Assembly: GCF_000247995.1 (NCBI RefSeq)
Contig: NZ_BAFE01000007.1
Coordinates: 1 to 64,000, forward strand
Source: Mobilicoccus pelagius NBRC 104925
GTDB lineage: Bacteria; Actinomycetota; Actinomycetes; Actinomycetales; Dermatophilaceae
DNA: 64,000 bases
Reading direction: 5' to 3'
Below, piece by piece: positions 17,766 to 25,107 of the stretch; positions within the stretch are counted from its first letter, which is position 1, and each line of letters opens with the position of its first letter. The translations under genes and the position numbers were made by a program. Under the pieces are notes generated by a model. The model was not told where the DNA came from and made no database searches. It saw nothing but the letters and a program-made list of their open reading frames with translations.

Positions 17766-19231
17766 GGGTCATCACGACGGAGTACGCCCCGACGCCGCGG
17801 CAGCGGGAGCTTCACGAAGCCGTCGAGCCGCTCGTGCTGTACGGCGGCGCGGCCGGCGGCGGGAAGTCCCGGGCGATCCGAGAGGAGGCGTTGTCGTTCG
17901 CGCTCGCGGTGCCGGGGTCGCGGCAGCTCGTCCTGCGGCGGACGTTCCCGGAGCTGTCGCGCTCGCACGTGCAGGCCTACCGGCTCGAGCTGCCCGCCGA
18001 GCTGGGCACGTACGCCGACGCCGCGCACGAGGTGCGCCTCGTGAACGGGTCGGTGATCGAGCTCGGCCACTTGCAGCACGAGGGCGACGTGCAGCGTTAC
18101 CAATCGGCGGAGTACGCCCGTATCTACCTGGACGAGGCCACCGGCTTCACACCGTTCCAGATCACGTACATGCAGTCGCGCCTGCGTGTCGCAGGGCCGG
18201 TGCGGGACCGCATGGACGAACTCGGCCTCGTCCCGTCGATGCGGCTGTCGGCGAACCCGGGCGGACCGTCGCACGCTCACGTGAAGGCCGAGTTCATCGA
18301 CCCGGCCCCGGCGGGGACGACGTTCACCCCGGCGGCGACGCTCGAGGACCCGAACCCGGCGGCGCGCCGGTTCATCCCGGCCCGGGTGACGGACAACCCG
18401 CACATCGACGCGTCGTACGTCGACCGGCTCAACGGCCTCGACGAGGACACGCGGCGAGCTCTGCGCGACGGCGACTGGGACGTGTACGCGGGCATGGCGT
18501 TCGGTGAGTGGCGCCGCGAGGTGCACGTCGTCGACCCGGCACGGATGCCTGGCCCGGACGAACTCGCTGCGTACCCCCGCGCAGTCGGGTGCGACTACGG
18601 CCTGTCGGCGCCCTACGCCGCGGTGTGGCTCGCGCGGCTCGGCGACGGCCTGCTGTACCTGTACCGGGAGCGGTACGCGCCCGAGCTGACCCCTCATGAG
18701 CAGGCCGAGCAGATCAGAGACGCAGAGACGCGGGCGGAGAGGGATCGGCCGTGCCCGGTCGCGCTGGACCCGAGCACGTGGGCGCGCAACCCTCACCACG
18801 TCACCCGTCACCCCGGCCGCACCGTCGGTGATCTCGAGCAGGGACCCCCGGCTGGTTCCATCGCCGCCGCCTACCGGGACGTCCTCGGCAGCCGGGTGGA
18901 GAAGGCCGACAACGACCGCATGGCCGGCGTGGCGTTGCTGCGCGACAAGCTGCGGGTGCGCGCCGACGGTGCGCCGCGTCTGGTCGTGTCGGCCGCGTGC
19001 GTGGAGGTCATCCGCACGTTGCCCGCCCTGCCGCGTGACCCTCGACGGCCCGAGCTGTACCTCTCGACGGGCACCGAGGACCATCTCGCCGACGCGCTGA
19101 CCTACGGCGCCAAGGTCCTCGCCGCCGCCCCGGCCGCTCTCCCTGAACCGGCTGGCATCGGCCGCTTCGCCGAGGGGTACGGCCCGGTCATCCCCACCGC
19201 CACCCGCGGTATCGCCAACATGCGCTTCTGA
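17762..19231 (+). CDS. terL: Terminase large subunit
   Basis: 489-residue phage packaging motor and nuclease from a GTG overlapping the previous stop. The ATPase domain shows Walker A GGAAGGGKS (residues 28-36), the RTFPELSRSHV segment, and Walker B IYLDEAT with Asp124-Glu125. The RNase H-like nuclease domain keeps its acidic residues: GCDYG (Asp278), ALDPSTW (Asp336) and TEDHLADALTYG (Asp440, Asp444). Nothing looks degenerate, so both activities are expected. A complete large terminase with no procapsid genes implies packaging into a helper phage's heads. Confidence 0.93.
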   Translation: MRVITTEYAPTPRQRELHEAVEPLVLYGGAAGGGKSRAIREEALSFALAVPGSRQLVLRRTFPELSRSHVQAYRLELPAELGTYADAAHEVRLVNGSVIELGHLQHEGDVQRYQSAEYARIYLDEATGFTPFQITYMQSRLRVAGPVRDRMDELGLVPSMRLSANPGGPSHAHVKAEFIDPAPAGTTFTPAATLEDPNPAARRFIPARVTDNPHIDASYVDRLNGLDEDTRRALRDGDWDVYAGMAFGEWRREVHVVDPARMPGPDELAAYPRAVGCDYGLSAPYAAVWLARLGDGLLYLYRERYAPELTPHEQAEQIRDAETRAERDRPCPVALDPSTWARNPHHVTRHPGRTVGDLEQGPPAGSIAAAYRDVLGSRVEKADNDRMAGVALLRDKLRVRADGAPRLVVSAACVEVIRTLPALPRDPRRPELYLSTGTEDHLADALTYGAKVLAAAPAALPEPAGIGRFAEGYGPVIPTATRGIANMRF

Positions 19232-19244
19232 GAGGAGACACCCC

Positions 19245-19523
19245 ATGCCCGACGCACTCGCCGCCCTACTCCGTCCAGACGACAACGACAAGCGCGAGAA
19301 GCCCCAGCCCGGCCGCACCGTGAGGTGCCAGTCCTGCGGCACACGTGTGCCCATCGACGACGAGGAGGTCCGCCAGCGGCACGCCCGAGGGCGTTGCACC
19401 CTCACAGCTCAGCTCGACGCCGCGCACGAGCAAGTTCGGGAGGAGGTCGCAGTCACCCATGCCGCCCTCGCCGCGCCGGTCGTCGGGTCCGATCTCGGGC
19501 ACGTGCGCGACATGCCGTTCTGA
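19245..19523 (+). CDS. Small zinc-finger-like protein
   Basis: 92 residues, starting 13 bp after terL with a GAGAGGAG ribosome-binding site. Contains a CQSCGTRV pair and a distant RHARGRC, giving a Cys-x2-Cys...His-x3-Cys arrangement typical of small zinc fingers. The second half is a predicted amphipathic helix. Fourth protein of the element with such a motif. Function not recognised. Confidence 0.65.
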   Translation: MPDALAALLRPDDNDKREKPQPGRTVRCQSCGTRVPIDDEEVRQRHARGRCTLTAQLDAAHEQVREEVAVTHAALAAPVVGSDLGHVRDMPF

Positions 19524-19556
19524 CCCGCGAAGGGTTGTCGGCCCCCACCGATAGAG

Positions 19557-19572
19557 TGTGACTCAGATCACA
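19557..19572. promoter_or_regulatory. CRP/GlxR-like palindrome
   Basis: TGTGA-CTCAGA-TCACA, a perfect match to the TGTGA-N6-TCACA operator of the CRP family (GlxR/Crp in actinobacteria). It lies 35 bp before the start of the gene at 19607, in the only sizeable gap of the element's 3' half, overlapping a TAGAGT -10-like hexamer (19552-19557 region). Binding by a host cAMP receptor protein is inference. Confidence 0.5.
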
Positions 19573-19606
19573 TGAACGTTCCCTCGACTGGAAGGACACC
19601 CACGTA

Positions 19607-19915
19607 ATGCGTTCCACCACAATCACGTTCGGCGAAGGACCGGCACCTGCCGGGCGACGCATCAAGGCTCAGGACGGCACCGAGACCATCACCCTCACCG
19701 GTCTGACCACCCACCTCGCCGACAAGATCACCACCGTCATGCAGGCCCTCGATGTCACCATCGAGACGAGCAAGGCCACCACCGAACAGCCCGCGGAGAA
19801 GACGTCTCCGAAGCCGAAGGTGACGGACCTGAGCGAACACGCGCGCGCCGAGATCGCCAGCATCGACCAGCAGCGCGCCCTGGACCGCTGGGCCGAGACG
19901 GGGGTGCTCGCATGA
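19607..19915 (+). CDS. Hypothetical protein of the comM element
   Basis: 102 residues with a GGAAGGA ribosome-binding site. Begins MRSTTITFGEG, then a short beta/alpha stretch and a Thr/Lys/Pro-rich middle, ending in a predicted helix. The region TDLSEHARAEIASIDQQRA could mediate protein contacts. It starts a second gene group of the element, after the 83-bp gap with the CRP-like palindrome, and overlaps the next gene by 4 bp. Function unknown. Confidence 0.65.
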   Translation: MRSTTITFGEGPAPAGRRIKAQDGTETITLTGLTTHLADKITTVMQALDVTIETSKATTEQPAEKTSPKPKVTDLSEHARAEIASIDQQRALDRWAETGVLA

Positions 19916-20424
19916 GCGTCACCGACGCCACCGTCGAGCAGGTGCAGCCCTTCGACGTCGAGCGGAACTGCTACGTGCGCCTCGTCGGCCCCGAGACGAA
20001 GGCCGCGGCCCGCAACGAACTCGGCGGCGTCGTCCTCGGCGGCGAGGTGATCCGGTGCTCCGTCGTCACCGCGCGGTTCTACATCGACAGCCTCCGTGGC
20101 GTCGCCTGCGATGAACGCGGGGTGAAGCTCGAGGGCCGCGACCTTCCCGTGTGGGCACGCGGCCGCACGACCCTCTCGGCCGAGGAGGCGTCCTCCCAGA
20201 CGTCTGGTCAGGACTTCCGCAAGCCCGCGCTCCGCAATGGCGACCCGATCGAGTTCGTCGCCGCGGACGAGGCCGAGGGTGCCCTCGTCACGTTGAAGCT
20301 GACCAAGGTGACGCTCACCGACGGCCACGGGCGGGAGTACGGCCCCGGCAGCGTGATCCGCGGCCGACGGACTGACCTGGCCCGGTACGCCGCCCGCGGA
20401 CGCGCCGAGGTCGTCGAGGCGTAA
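19912..20424 (+). CDS. Hypothetical protein of the comM element
   Basis: 170 residues, ATG overlapping the previous stop. Strand-rich throughout (NCYVRLVGPETKAA, GGVVLGGEVIRCSVVTARFYI, GALVTLKLTKVTLTDG), no signal peptide, no cysteine pair. The composition would suit a small beta-barrel protein. It has no likeness I recognise to capsid, decoration or tail proteins. A strong hairpin follows 83 bp after its stop. Confidence 0.65.
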   Translation: MSVTDATVEQVQPFDVERNCYVRLVGPETKAAARNELGGVVLGGEVIRCSVVTARFYIDSLRGVACDERGVKLEGRDLPVWARGRTTLSAEEASSQTSGQDFRKPALRNGDPIEFVAADEAEGALVTLKLTKVTLTDGHGREYGPGSVIRGRRTDLARYAARGRAEVVEA

Positions 20425-20507
20425 CCCCCAGACCCGACCCGCGTGTTCGTCCATCCTCACCGGGTCACGGGCGCTCCGGTCACAGCCTGCTCGGGAGCAC
20501 CCACACC

Positions 20508-20546
20508 GAGGCCGGCACCGTGAAGTGGAAGCACGGTGCCGGCCTC
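20508..20546 (+). terminator. Strong hairpin terminator
   Basis: Perfect 15-bp inverted repeat, GAGGCCGGCACCGTG (20508-20522) with its complement at 20532-20546, and a 9-nt loop AAGTGGAAG. A short pyrimidine run with several T follows. It ends the 19607-20424 gene pair and insulates the small gene at 20581. Confidence 0.8.
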
Positions 20547-20580
20547 ACCCTTTCCCGTTGCGATAGCGGAGGATTCACGC

Positions 20581-20712
20581 ATGGAGATCACCGTGGAGTT
20601 CACCACCGACGAGTTCGAGACGATCACGGCCGCCGCCGAGCGGCACGGCATGAGCGTGGAGGACTTCACCCGATCCCCCTGGTTCAGACTGCATGCCCTC
20701 ATGTCAGCCTAA
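20581..20712 (+). CDS. 43-residue ribbon-helix-helix-like protein
   Basis: Short gene with a clear GGAGG ribosome-binding site at 20568-20572 and an ATG start. The product begins MEITVEFTTDEFETITAAAE and continues with RHGMSVEDFTRSP. One strand (ITVEFT) plus two helices with a G-M-S-V-E-D-F turn matches the Arc/MetJ ribbon-helix-helix plan. Such proteins are DNA-binding repressors or antitoxin domains, and some serve as recombination directionality factors. It lies 345 bp from attR. No toxin partner is adjacent. Confidence 0.6.
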   Translation: MEITVEFTTDEFETITAAAERHGMSVEDFTRSPWFRLHALMSA

Positions 20713-20724
20713 CCCGTTGAAGCT

Positions 20725-20955
20725 CTAGCGTGCTGCGCTGGAAGCGGTCAAGCGGCGCCGATGTTTGAGCACGGATCGCCGGCGTCGGAGGCCGAGCGCC
20801 CGGTCGTGCTGTGCCGCGTGCCACCCGTTGCACCAGGCGATGCCCTCGGGCGTCGGCGCACGATGTGGGGTGTGGTGGGCGGGGACGCCGTCGATGTAGG
20901 CGATGGCGCCGTCGACGAACGCGTCGCGCACGGACGGCGTCGTCATCGGTTCCAT
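20725..20955 (-). CDS. RMF/CrpP-like small protein
   Basis: 76 residues if started at the ATG at 20955; starts at 20946 or further upstream to 21000 are possible. The core pattern AFVDGAIAYIDG, then P-x-x-x-x-A-P, then AWCNGWHAAQHDRA matches the A-x3-G-x2-A-x3-G ... W-x2-G-W-x2-A-x2-D layout of ribosome modulation factor and the related CrpP family. The C-terminus is strongly basic (RRRRSVLKHRRR). It is the only element gene on the minus strand and lies next to attR. RMF-type proteins hibernate ribosomes, but many family members have unknown roles, so the function here is inference. Confidence 0.6.
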   Translation of the reverse strand: MEPMTTPSVRDAFVDGAIAYIDGVPAHHTPHRAPTPEGIAWCNGWHAAQHDRALGLRRRRSVLKHRRRLTASSAAR

Positions 20956-21056
20956 CTTGATCGGGTCCACGCTGGACACGGTAGCGGCAAGGCAGGGCAC
21001 CGTATGCGCTGTGTGAGATACCGGACGCCCGACGATCTAGTAACGCGTTTGCGTGT

Positions 21057-21060
21057 CGAT
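21057..21060. other. Right attachment core (attR side), CGAT
   Basis: Second copy of the CGAT core; comM sequence resumes at 21061. On the minus strand the comM frame crosses the core and reads five element-encoded residues (DTQTRY after FDLSI) before a stop at 21037-21039. Confidence 0.8.
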
Positions 21061-21312
21061 TGACAGGTCGAAGTGGGAGCCCATCTTGGGCAGTGAGGCG
21101 GGCGAGAGGTTGACCGTGATGCGACGGTTGGGGATCTCCAGCCCGCTGTTCCCGCCGGCGGCCTTGATGCGGTCACCCGACTGACGGCAGGCGGCATCGG
21201 GCAGACCGCCGATGACGAAGGCGGGGAGGCCGGGGACGATGTCGGCCTCGATGTGGACCACAGCCCCCTCGAGGCCGGTGAGGGTCACGCTCGTCGTGCG
21301 TCCGAGGGTCAT
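21058..21312 (-). pseudogene. comM: comM, 5' part (gene interrupted by integrated element)
   Basis: First 85 codons of comM: MTLGRTTSVTLTGLEG, the Lon-like S5 fold segments FVIGGLPDAACRQSGDR and NRRITVNLSPASLPK, ending GSHFDLSI at the attR core. The start ATG shares one base with the yraN stop (TGATG), so translation is coupled to yraN. In the integrated state it makes at most a 91-residue truncated protein without the AAA+ domain. The remaining 426 codons lie at 10646-11926. Confidence 0.92.
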
Positions 21313-21674
21313 CACGCCACCGCCACGAGGTGTTCGACGGTGGCTGGGCCGGTGGGGGGCCGCATGACGGCGACGACGTCGATGCGGACGTCGCGGGTGC
21401 CGGTGCCGGGGTGGGCCTCGACCCAACACCCGGCCAGTCGACGCAGACGCGCGACCTTGACGGGCGTCACCGCAGCGGCGGGCCCGCCGTAGTCGAGGCG
21501 CCTGCGGGTCTTCACCTCACAGACGACGAGACAGTCATCCTGTCTGGCGACGAGGTCGATCTCGCCGACCTCGCACCGCCAGTTGCGGTCGAGCACCACC
21601 ATTCCCGCCTCGGTGAGATACCGGGCGGCGAGACGCTCGCCGTATTCGCCGAGGGCCCGTCGTTGGTCCGTCAT
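21312..21674 (-). CDS. yraN: YraN family endonuclease-like protein (UPF0102)
   Basis: 120-residue member of the UPF0102 family with a PD-(D/E)xK-like nuclease core: GEYGERLAARYLTEAG, then NWRCEVGEIDLVA and CEVKTRRRLDYGGP, supplying Glu, Asp and Glu-x-Lys. The family sits next to rnhB and comM in many genomes; its exact role is not established. Start overlaps the stop of the frameshifted gene upstream (ATGA), and its own stop overlaps the comM start. Confidence 0.92.
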   Translation of the reverse strand: MTDQRRALGEYGERLAARYLTEAGMVVLDRNWRCEVGEIDLVARQDDCLVVCEVKTRRRLDYGGPAAAVTPVKVARLRRLAGCWVEAHPGTGTRDVRIDVVAVMRPPTGPATVEHLVAVA

Positions 21675-22251
21675 CGTGCGTCACCTCCGCCGCCCAGCCT
21701 GGCGGCGAGGTCACACGGCCGTCGGACGCAGCGGGCGGGCTGTGGACGCCGCCCCACCCCCGGTCGAGGTTGTGGAGCCGGGGCGACCGGCCCCGTGGAC
21801 CGCCACCCGATCGAGACACCACGGCCACTGAGGACCACGGTGGATCGACGCGGAGGGCCGGCGGTTCGGCGCGGCGCAGGGACGAGCCGTGCGGCGAGGT
21901 CGGGATGCCCCTCGACGGCGCGGACGGCGAAGCGGGCCGTCTCCCCGGCGTGCAGGTGGAGGGGGCTCCCCGTGACGGATCCCGGGCAGGCGAGCCCATC
22001 GTCCACGGAGCCGTCGCGGCCGGAGAGCTCCAGCTCGACGTGCCCTTCCCCACGCAGTCGGCCACGACGACGAGGTCGCGGTCGGCGTCGATCGGTACGG
22101 TGGCCGAGACACCTCCCCCGACAGGCTGGAGAAGGGCGAGGGAATCCGGCCGCGCAGTCGGCGGCGCGGTGCGCTGCACGGGAGCGTCGTCCTCGGCCCC
22201 ACACCCCGACAGGGCGGCGGAGGCGGGGACGACCATCACCGCTCCGACCAC
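21671..22251 (-). pseudogene. Small lipoprotein-like gene with a one-base frameshift
   Basis: Two adjacent frames together make one sensible protein. Frame 1 begins at GTG 22251 or ATG 22236, has an ALSGC lipobox, and continues with LLQPVGGGVSATVP to VVVADCVG. At a GGGG run (22048-22051 on the plus strand) the sense jumps to frame 2: EGHVELELSGRDGSVDDG and so on, ending at 21671 with a stop that overlaps the yraN ATG. One extra G would fuse the frames. The 4-bp overlap with yraN argues that frame 2 is the genuine end. Recent mutation, assembly error, or slippage cannot be told apart. Function unknown. Confidence 0.6.
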
Positions 22252-22347
22252 ACGGCAGTGAGGCGGACGAGGCGGCCCTCGCGTCGTGCGCGGCACGAGG
22301 GAGGAGTTCGGGTGGGGTGCCACGTGCGGCGCCCTACGCGCGCGGCG

Positions 22348-22665
22348 TCAGAAGCGTCCGTCCTCCGGCACCTCGAGATCGCTCTTCGCGAGTTCCTCGA
22401 TGTTGACGTCCTTGAACGTGACGACGCGGACGTTCTTGACGAACCGGGCGGGGCGGTAGACGTCCCACACCCACGCGTCGGACATGCTCACGTCGAAGTA
22501 CACCTCGCCGGAGTCCGAGCGGACCTTCACGTCGACCGCGTTGCACAGGTAGAACCGGCGCTCGGTCTCGACGACGTGGGTGAACAGCCCGACGACGTCG
22601 CGGTACTCGCGATAGAGCTGCAGCTCCATCTCGGTCTCGTACTTCTCGAGGTCCTCGGAACTCAT
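22348..22665 (-). CDS. DUF2469 family protein
   Basis: 105 residues, strongly conserved across actinobacteria directly after rnhB. Begins [20 protein letters not shown]; other landmarks are [15 protein letters not shown] and [16 protein letters not shown]. No catalytic motif is known; function unknown. Start ATG overlaps the rnhB stop by 4 bp. Confidence 0.93.
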   Translation of the reverse strand: MSSEDLEKYETEMELQLYREYRDVVGLFTHVVETERRFYLCNAVDVKVRSDSGEVYFDVSMSDAWVWDVYRPARFVKNVRVVTFKDVNIEELAKSDLEVPEDGRF

Positions 22666-23528
22666 GACACCTTCCCCTTCACCGATCCATCATCACCCAT
22701 GTCGGGCAGCACGTCGCCCTCCGGGACGTCGTCCGTCGTGGCCGCACCGCCCGTCGCAGTCCCCGCGTCGGCCCCTCGCCGTGGCGCGACGGGCTCGTCG
22801 CCGAGGAGCCGCCACGACCGTCGGTGCAGCTCGCACGGGCCGTGGTCGAGGAGCGCCGCGCGATGCTCGGGGGCGGCGTATCCCTTGTTGACGTCCCACC
22901 CGTAGTGCGGGTGGGTGCGGGCGAGGTCGATCATCCGGGCGTCGCGCTCGACCTTGGCGAGGATGCTCGCGGCGGCGACGCTCGAGCACGTCATGTCGGC
23001 CTTGATGCGGGTCTGCACATGCGGGACGGCGACGTCGGGCCACGGCGGCACCGGTGCGAGGTCGAACAGTGCCTCCTCGGCGGCGCGGCCCGTGAGCCAG
23101 TCGTGCTTGCCGTCGAGGACGACGACGTCGGGGACGACCCCGCATTGCTGCAACGCCCGCATGCCCGCGAGGCGCAGAGCGGCGACAATCCCGAACTCGT
23201 CGATCTCCTCAGGCCCGGCGTGGCCGACGCCGTGGGTGTATGCCCAACGTCGGACGCGGGGGGCCAGCGCCTCCCGGACGGGCGCGGCGACGAGCTTGGA
23301 GTCCTTGACCCCCACGGGCGCGGTCGGCGTCTCGGCGGTGACGACGACGACGCCGACCGAGACGGGCCCGGCGAGGGCGCCGCGACCGACCTCGTCCATG
23401 CCCGCCACGAGGACGTGTCCGTCTCGGGCGAGACCTCGTTCGACGCGCAGGGAGGGTCGGGTCGACGTCGCGCCAGGTCGATGCCGGGGCGCGGCTGTGG
23501 CGCGGGACGTGGTGTGGGCGGAGGTCAC
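22662..23528 (-). CDS. rnhB: Ribonuclease HII
   Basis: Removes ribonucleotides from DNA-RNA hybrids. GTG start at 23528 overlaps the lepB stop by 4 bp, giving 288 residues. Catalytic landmarks: [13 protein letters not shown] (Asp-Glu), [15 protein letters not shown] (Asp), and [21 protein letters not shown]. The N-terminal 50 residues and C-terminal 45 residues are low-complexity extensions beyond the usual 200-240-residue enzyme. It overlaps DUF2469 by 4 bp. Confidence 0.95.
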   Translation of the reverse strand: MTSAHTTSRATAAPRHRPGATSTRPSLRVERGLARDGHVLVAGMDEVGRGALAGPVSVGVVVVTAETPTAPVGVKDSKLVAAPVREALAPRVRRWAYTHGVGHAGPEEIDEFGIVAALRLAGMRALQQCGVVPDVVVLDGKHDWLTGRAAEEALFDLAPVPPWPDVAVPHVQTRIKADMTCSSVAAASILAKVERDARMIDLARTHPHYGWDVNKGYAAPEHRAALLDHGPCELHRRSWRLLGDEPVAPRRGADAGTATGGAATTDDVPEGDVLPDMGDDGSVKGKVS

Positions 23529-24349
23529 GGTGCCCCGGTGGGAGTCGGCGTGGAGCCGGGCGTCGGTGTCGCCGTCGGCTGCGGCACGGTGCCGAAGGTG
23601 TACTGCTGCTCCCCCAGCCACGTGAGGCGGTCGAGGGGCCACACGACGGCGAAGGCGCGTCCGACGACGTGGTTGATCGGCACGGAACCGACCATGCCGG
23701 GGTCGCCGTCGCCCTCCTGGAACCGGGAGTCGCGGGAGTCGGAACGGTGGTCGCCGAGCACCCATACGCGTCCCGCGGGGACGGTGACGTCGAACTCGAG
23801 ATCGCTCGGGGTGTCGCCGGGGTGGATGTAGGGCTCGTCGATCGCGGTGCCGTTGACGGTGATCCGCCCGTCGGCGGAGCAGCAACGTACGTGGTCGCCG
23901 GGCAGGCCGACGACGCGCTTGACGAGGTGGTCGCCCTCGTCCTCGGGCAGGAGACCCGCCCACGTGAGGGCCTCGTTGACGCGTTCGCCGAACCCGCCCT
24001 GCGTCGGGGGCTCCACACGCGGGTCGAGCCAGCCGCCCGGGTCGGCGAAGACGACGACGTCACCGCGTCGGAGGTCGAACGGCGTGGGGGTGAGCTTGCT
24101 GACGAGCACCCGGTCGTCGCGGACGAGGGTGTTCATCATCGACGCGGACGGGATCCAGAACGTCTGGACGAGCCAGGTCTTCGCGACGAGGGAGAGCACG
24201 ACGGCGAGCGCGACGACGATGACGATCTCGCGGACGAACACGAGCGTGCCGTGGAGGAAGGGCGATCGCCCCGATCCGCCTGCGGCGATCGCGCCGCCGG
24301 CGTTCCCCGCCTGCGAGGGGCGTCCCCCGGTGTCGTGCGATCGGCTCAT
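23525..24349 (-). CDS. lepB: Signal peptidase I
   Basis: Membrane-anchored Ser-Lys protease that removes Sec and Tat signal peptides. 274 residues: a Gly/Ala-rich cytoplasmic N-terminus, one membrane segment ([20 protein letters not shown], about 42-61), the catalytic serine in [10 protein letters not shown], and the catalytic lysine in [12 protein letters not shown]. The [14 protein letters not shown] box is intact. The C-terminus adds a Thr/Pro-rich tail. It lies 199 bp downstream of rplS, past a hairpin, and overlaps rnhB. Confidence 0.95.
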   Translation of the reverse strand: MSRSHDTGGRPSQAGNAGGAIAAGGSGRSPFLHGTLVFVREIVIVVALAVVLSLVAKTWLVQTFWIPSASMMNTLVRDDRVLVSKLTPTPFDLRRGDVVVFADPGGWLDPRVEPPTQGGFGERVNEALTWAGLLPEDEGDHLVKRVVGLPGDHVRCCSADGRITVNGTAIDEPYIHPGDTPSDLEFDVTVPAGRVWVLGDHRSDSRDSRFQEGDGDPGMVGSVPINHVVGRAFAVVWPLDRLTWLGEQQYTFGTVPQPTATPTPGSTPTPTGAP

Positions 24350-24487
24350 GTTCGTCCTGTCGTCGTGTCGTGTGGGCGGTCGAGGCGTCCTCGGACGACG
24401 ACGGGCCCCGACCCATCGGGCACCGTACCCCCTGGGCGACGCGTGGCCCGGGAGGGGGCATCGACGAGAGGGCCCGCGCCGGGTACG

Positions 24488-24525
24488 ACCGCGCCCCGGT
24501 CGACGAGGTCGGGCCGGGGCGCGGT
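24488..24525 (-). terminator. Hairpin terminator downstream of rplS
   Basis: Perfect 12-bp inverted repeat ACCGCGCCCCGG (24488-24499) with its complement at 24514-24525 and a 14-nt loop, 24 bp past the rplS stop on the minus strand. No T-run. Confidence 0.6.
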
Positions 24526-24548
24526 GGTGAGCAGCGGGTGACGCGTGG

Positions 24549-24890
24549 TCAGCGCTTCTCGCGGATCTTGGCGGCCTTGCCGCGCAGGTCGCGCAGGTAG
24601 TAGAGCTTGGCGCGACGGACGTCGCCGCGGGTGACGACCTCGATCTTCTCGACGACGGGGCTGTGCAGCGGGAACGTCCGCTCCACGCCGACGCCGAAGC
24701 TCACCTTGCGGACGGTGTAGGTCTCGCCGATGCCGCCGCCGTGACGACGGATGACGACGCCCTGGAACACCTGGACACGGGTGCGGTTGCCCTCGATGAC
24801 TCGCACGTGCACCTTGACGGTGTCACCGGCGCGGAACTCCGGGATGTCGGTGCGCAGGTTGGCCTTGTCGACCATGTCGAGCTTCTTCAT
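24549..24890 (-). CDS. rplS: 50S ribosomal protein L19
   Basis: 113 residues, standard length for bL19. Landmarks: [35 protein letters not shown], and [12 protein letters not shown]. Part of the rimM-trmD-rplS order. The 217 bp between trmD and rplS form its leader; a basic GC-rich stretch is seen there but no clear promoter. Confidence 0.97.
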   Translation of the reverse strand: MKKLDMVDKANLRTDIPEFRAGDTVKVHVRVIEGNRTRVQVFQGVVIRRHGGGIGETYTVRKVSFGVGVERTFPLHSPVVEKIEVVTRGDVRRAKLYYLRDLRGKAAKIREKR

Positions 24891-25107
24891 GACGTCTTCG
24901 CTTTCTCGGCGGTGCCACGGGCCACCCCGGGTGAGTGGGTGATGCTGCGTGCGTCACGAGGCCGCATGCGCCGGGCACCTCCTGCGACCGCAGGCGGGCG
25001 GAGGAGCCGAGCTGCACGTCCCCCCGTGGTAGGGGCCGTGTGAATCGTGACGCGACGATCCATCTTGCCAGAGAGCGGGCGGGCGCGGAAATCGGTCCCG
25101 CCCCTCG

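Larger units (their letters stand above)
11926..21060 (+). mobile_element. Serine-integrase element inserted in comM, phage-satellite-like
   Basis: About 9.13 kb between two copies of a CGAT core (11926-11929 and 21057-21060). Contents in order: serine integrase, four small genes, RepA-like ATPase, two small genes, terminase small subunit-like, terminase large subunit, three small genes, a terminator, a mini RHH-like gene, and an RMF-like gene on the opposite strand. Consecutive genes from 13376 to 19231 mostly overlap by 4 bp. There is no portal, capsid, tail or lysis gene. Replication plus packaging genes without virion genes is the pattern of phage satellites; a deletion-reduced prophage is the main alternative. 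Confidence 0.85.

Noticed and set aside
11967-21060. Element as an ordinary complete prophage
   Set aside because: No portal, capsid, tail, tape-measure or lysis gene is present, and at 9 kb with dense intact overlaps there is no gap where they were lost.
22030-22060. Programmed -1 frameshift in the lipoprotein gene
   Set aside because: The site GTG-GGG-AAG lets the P-site codon re-pair but not the A-site codon and has no clear downstream stimulator; a one-base deletion or read error is simpler.
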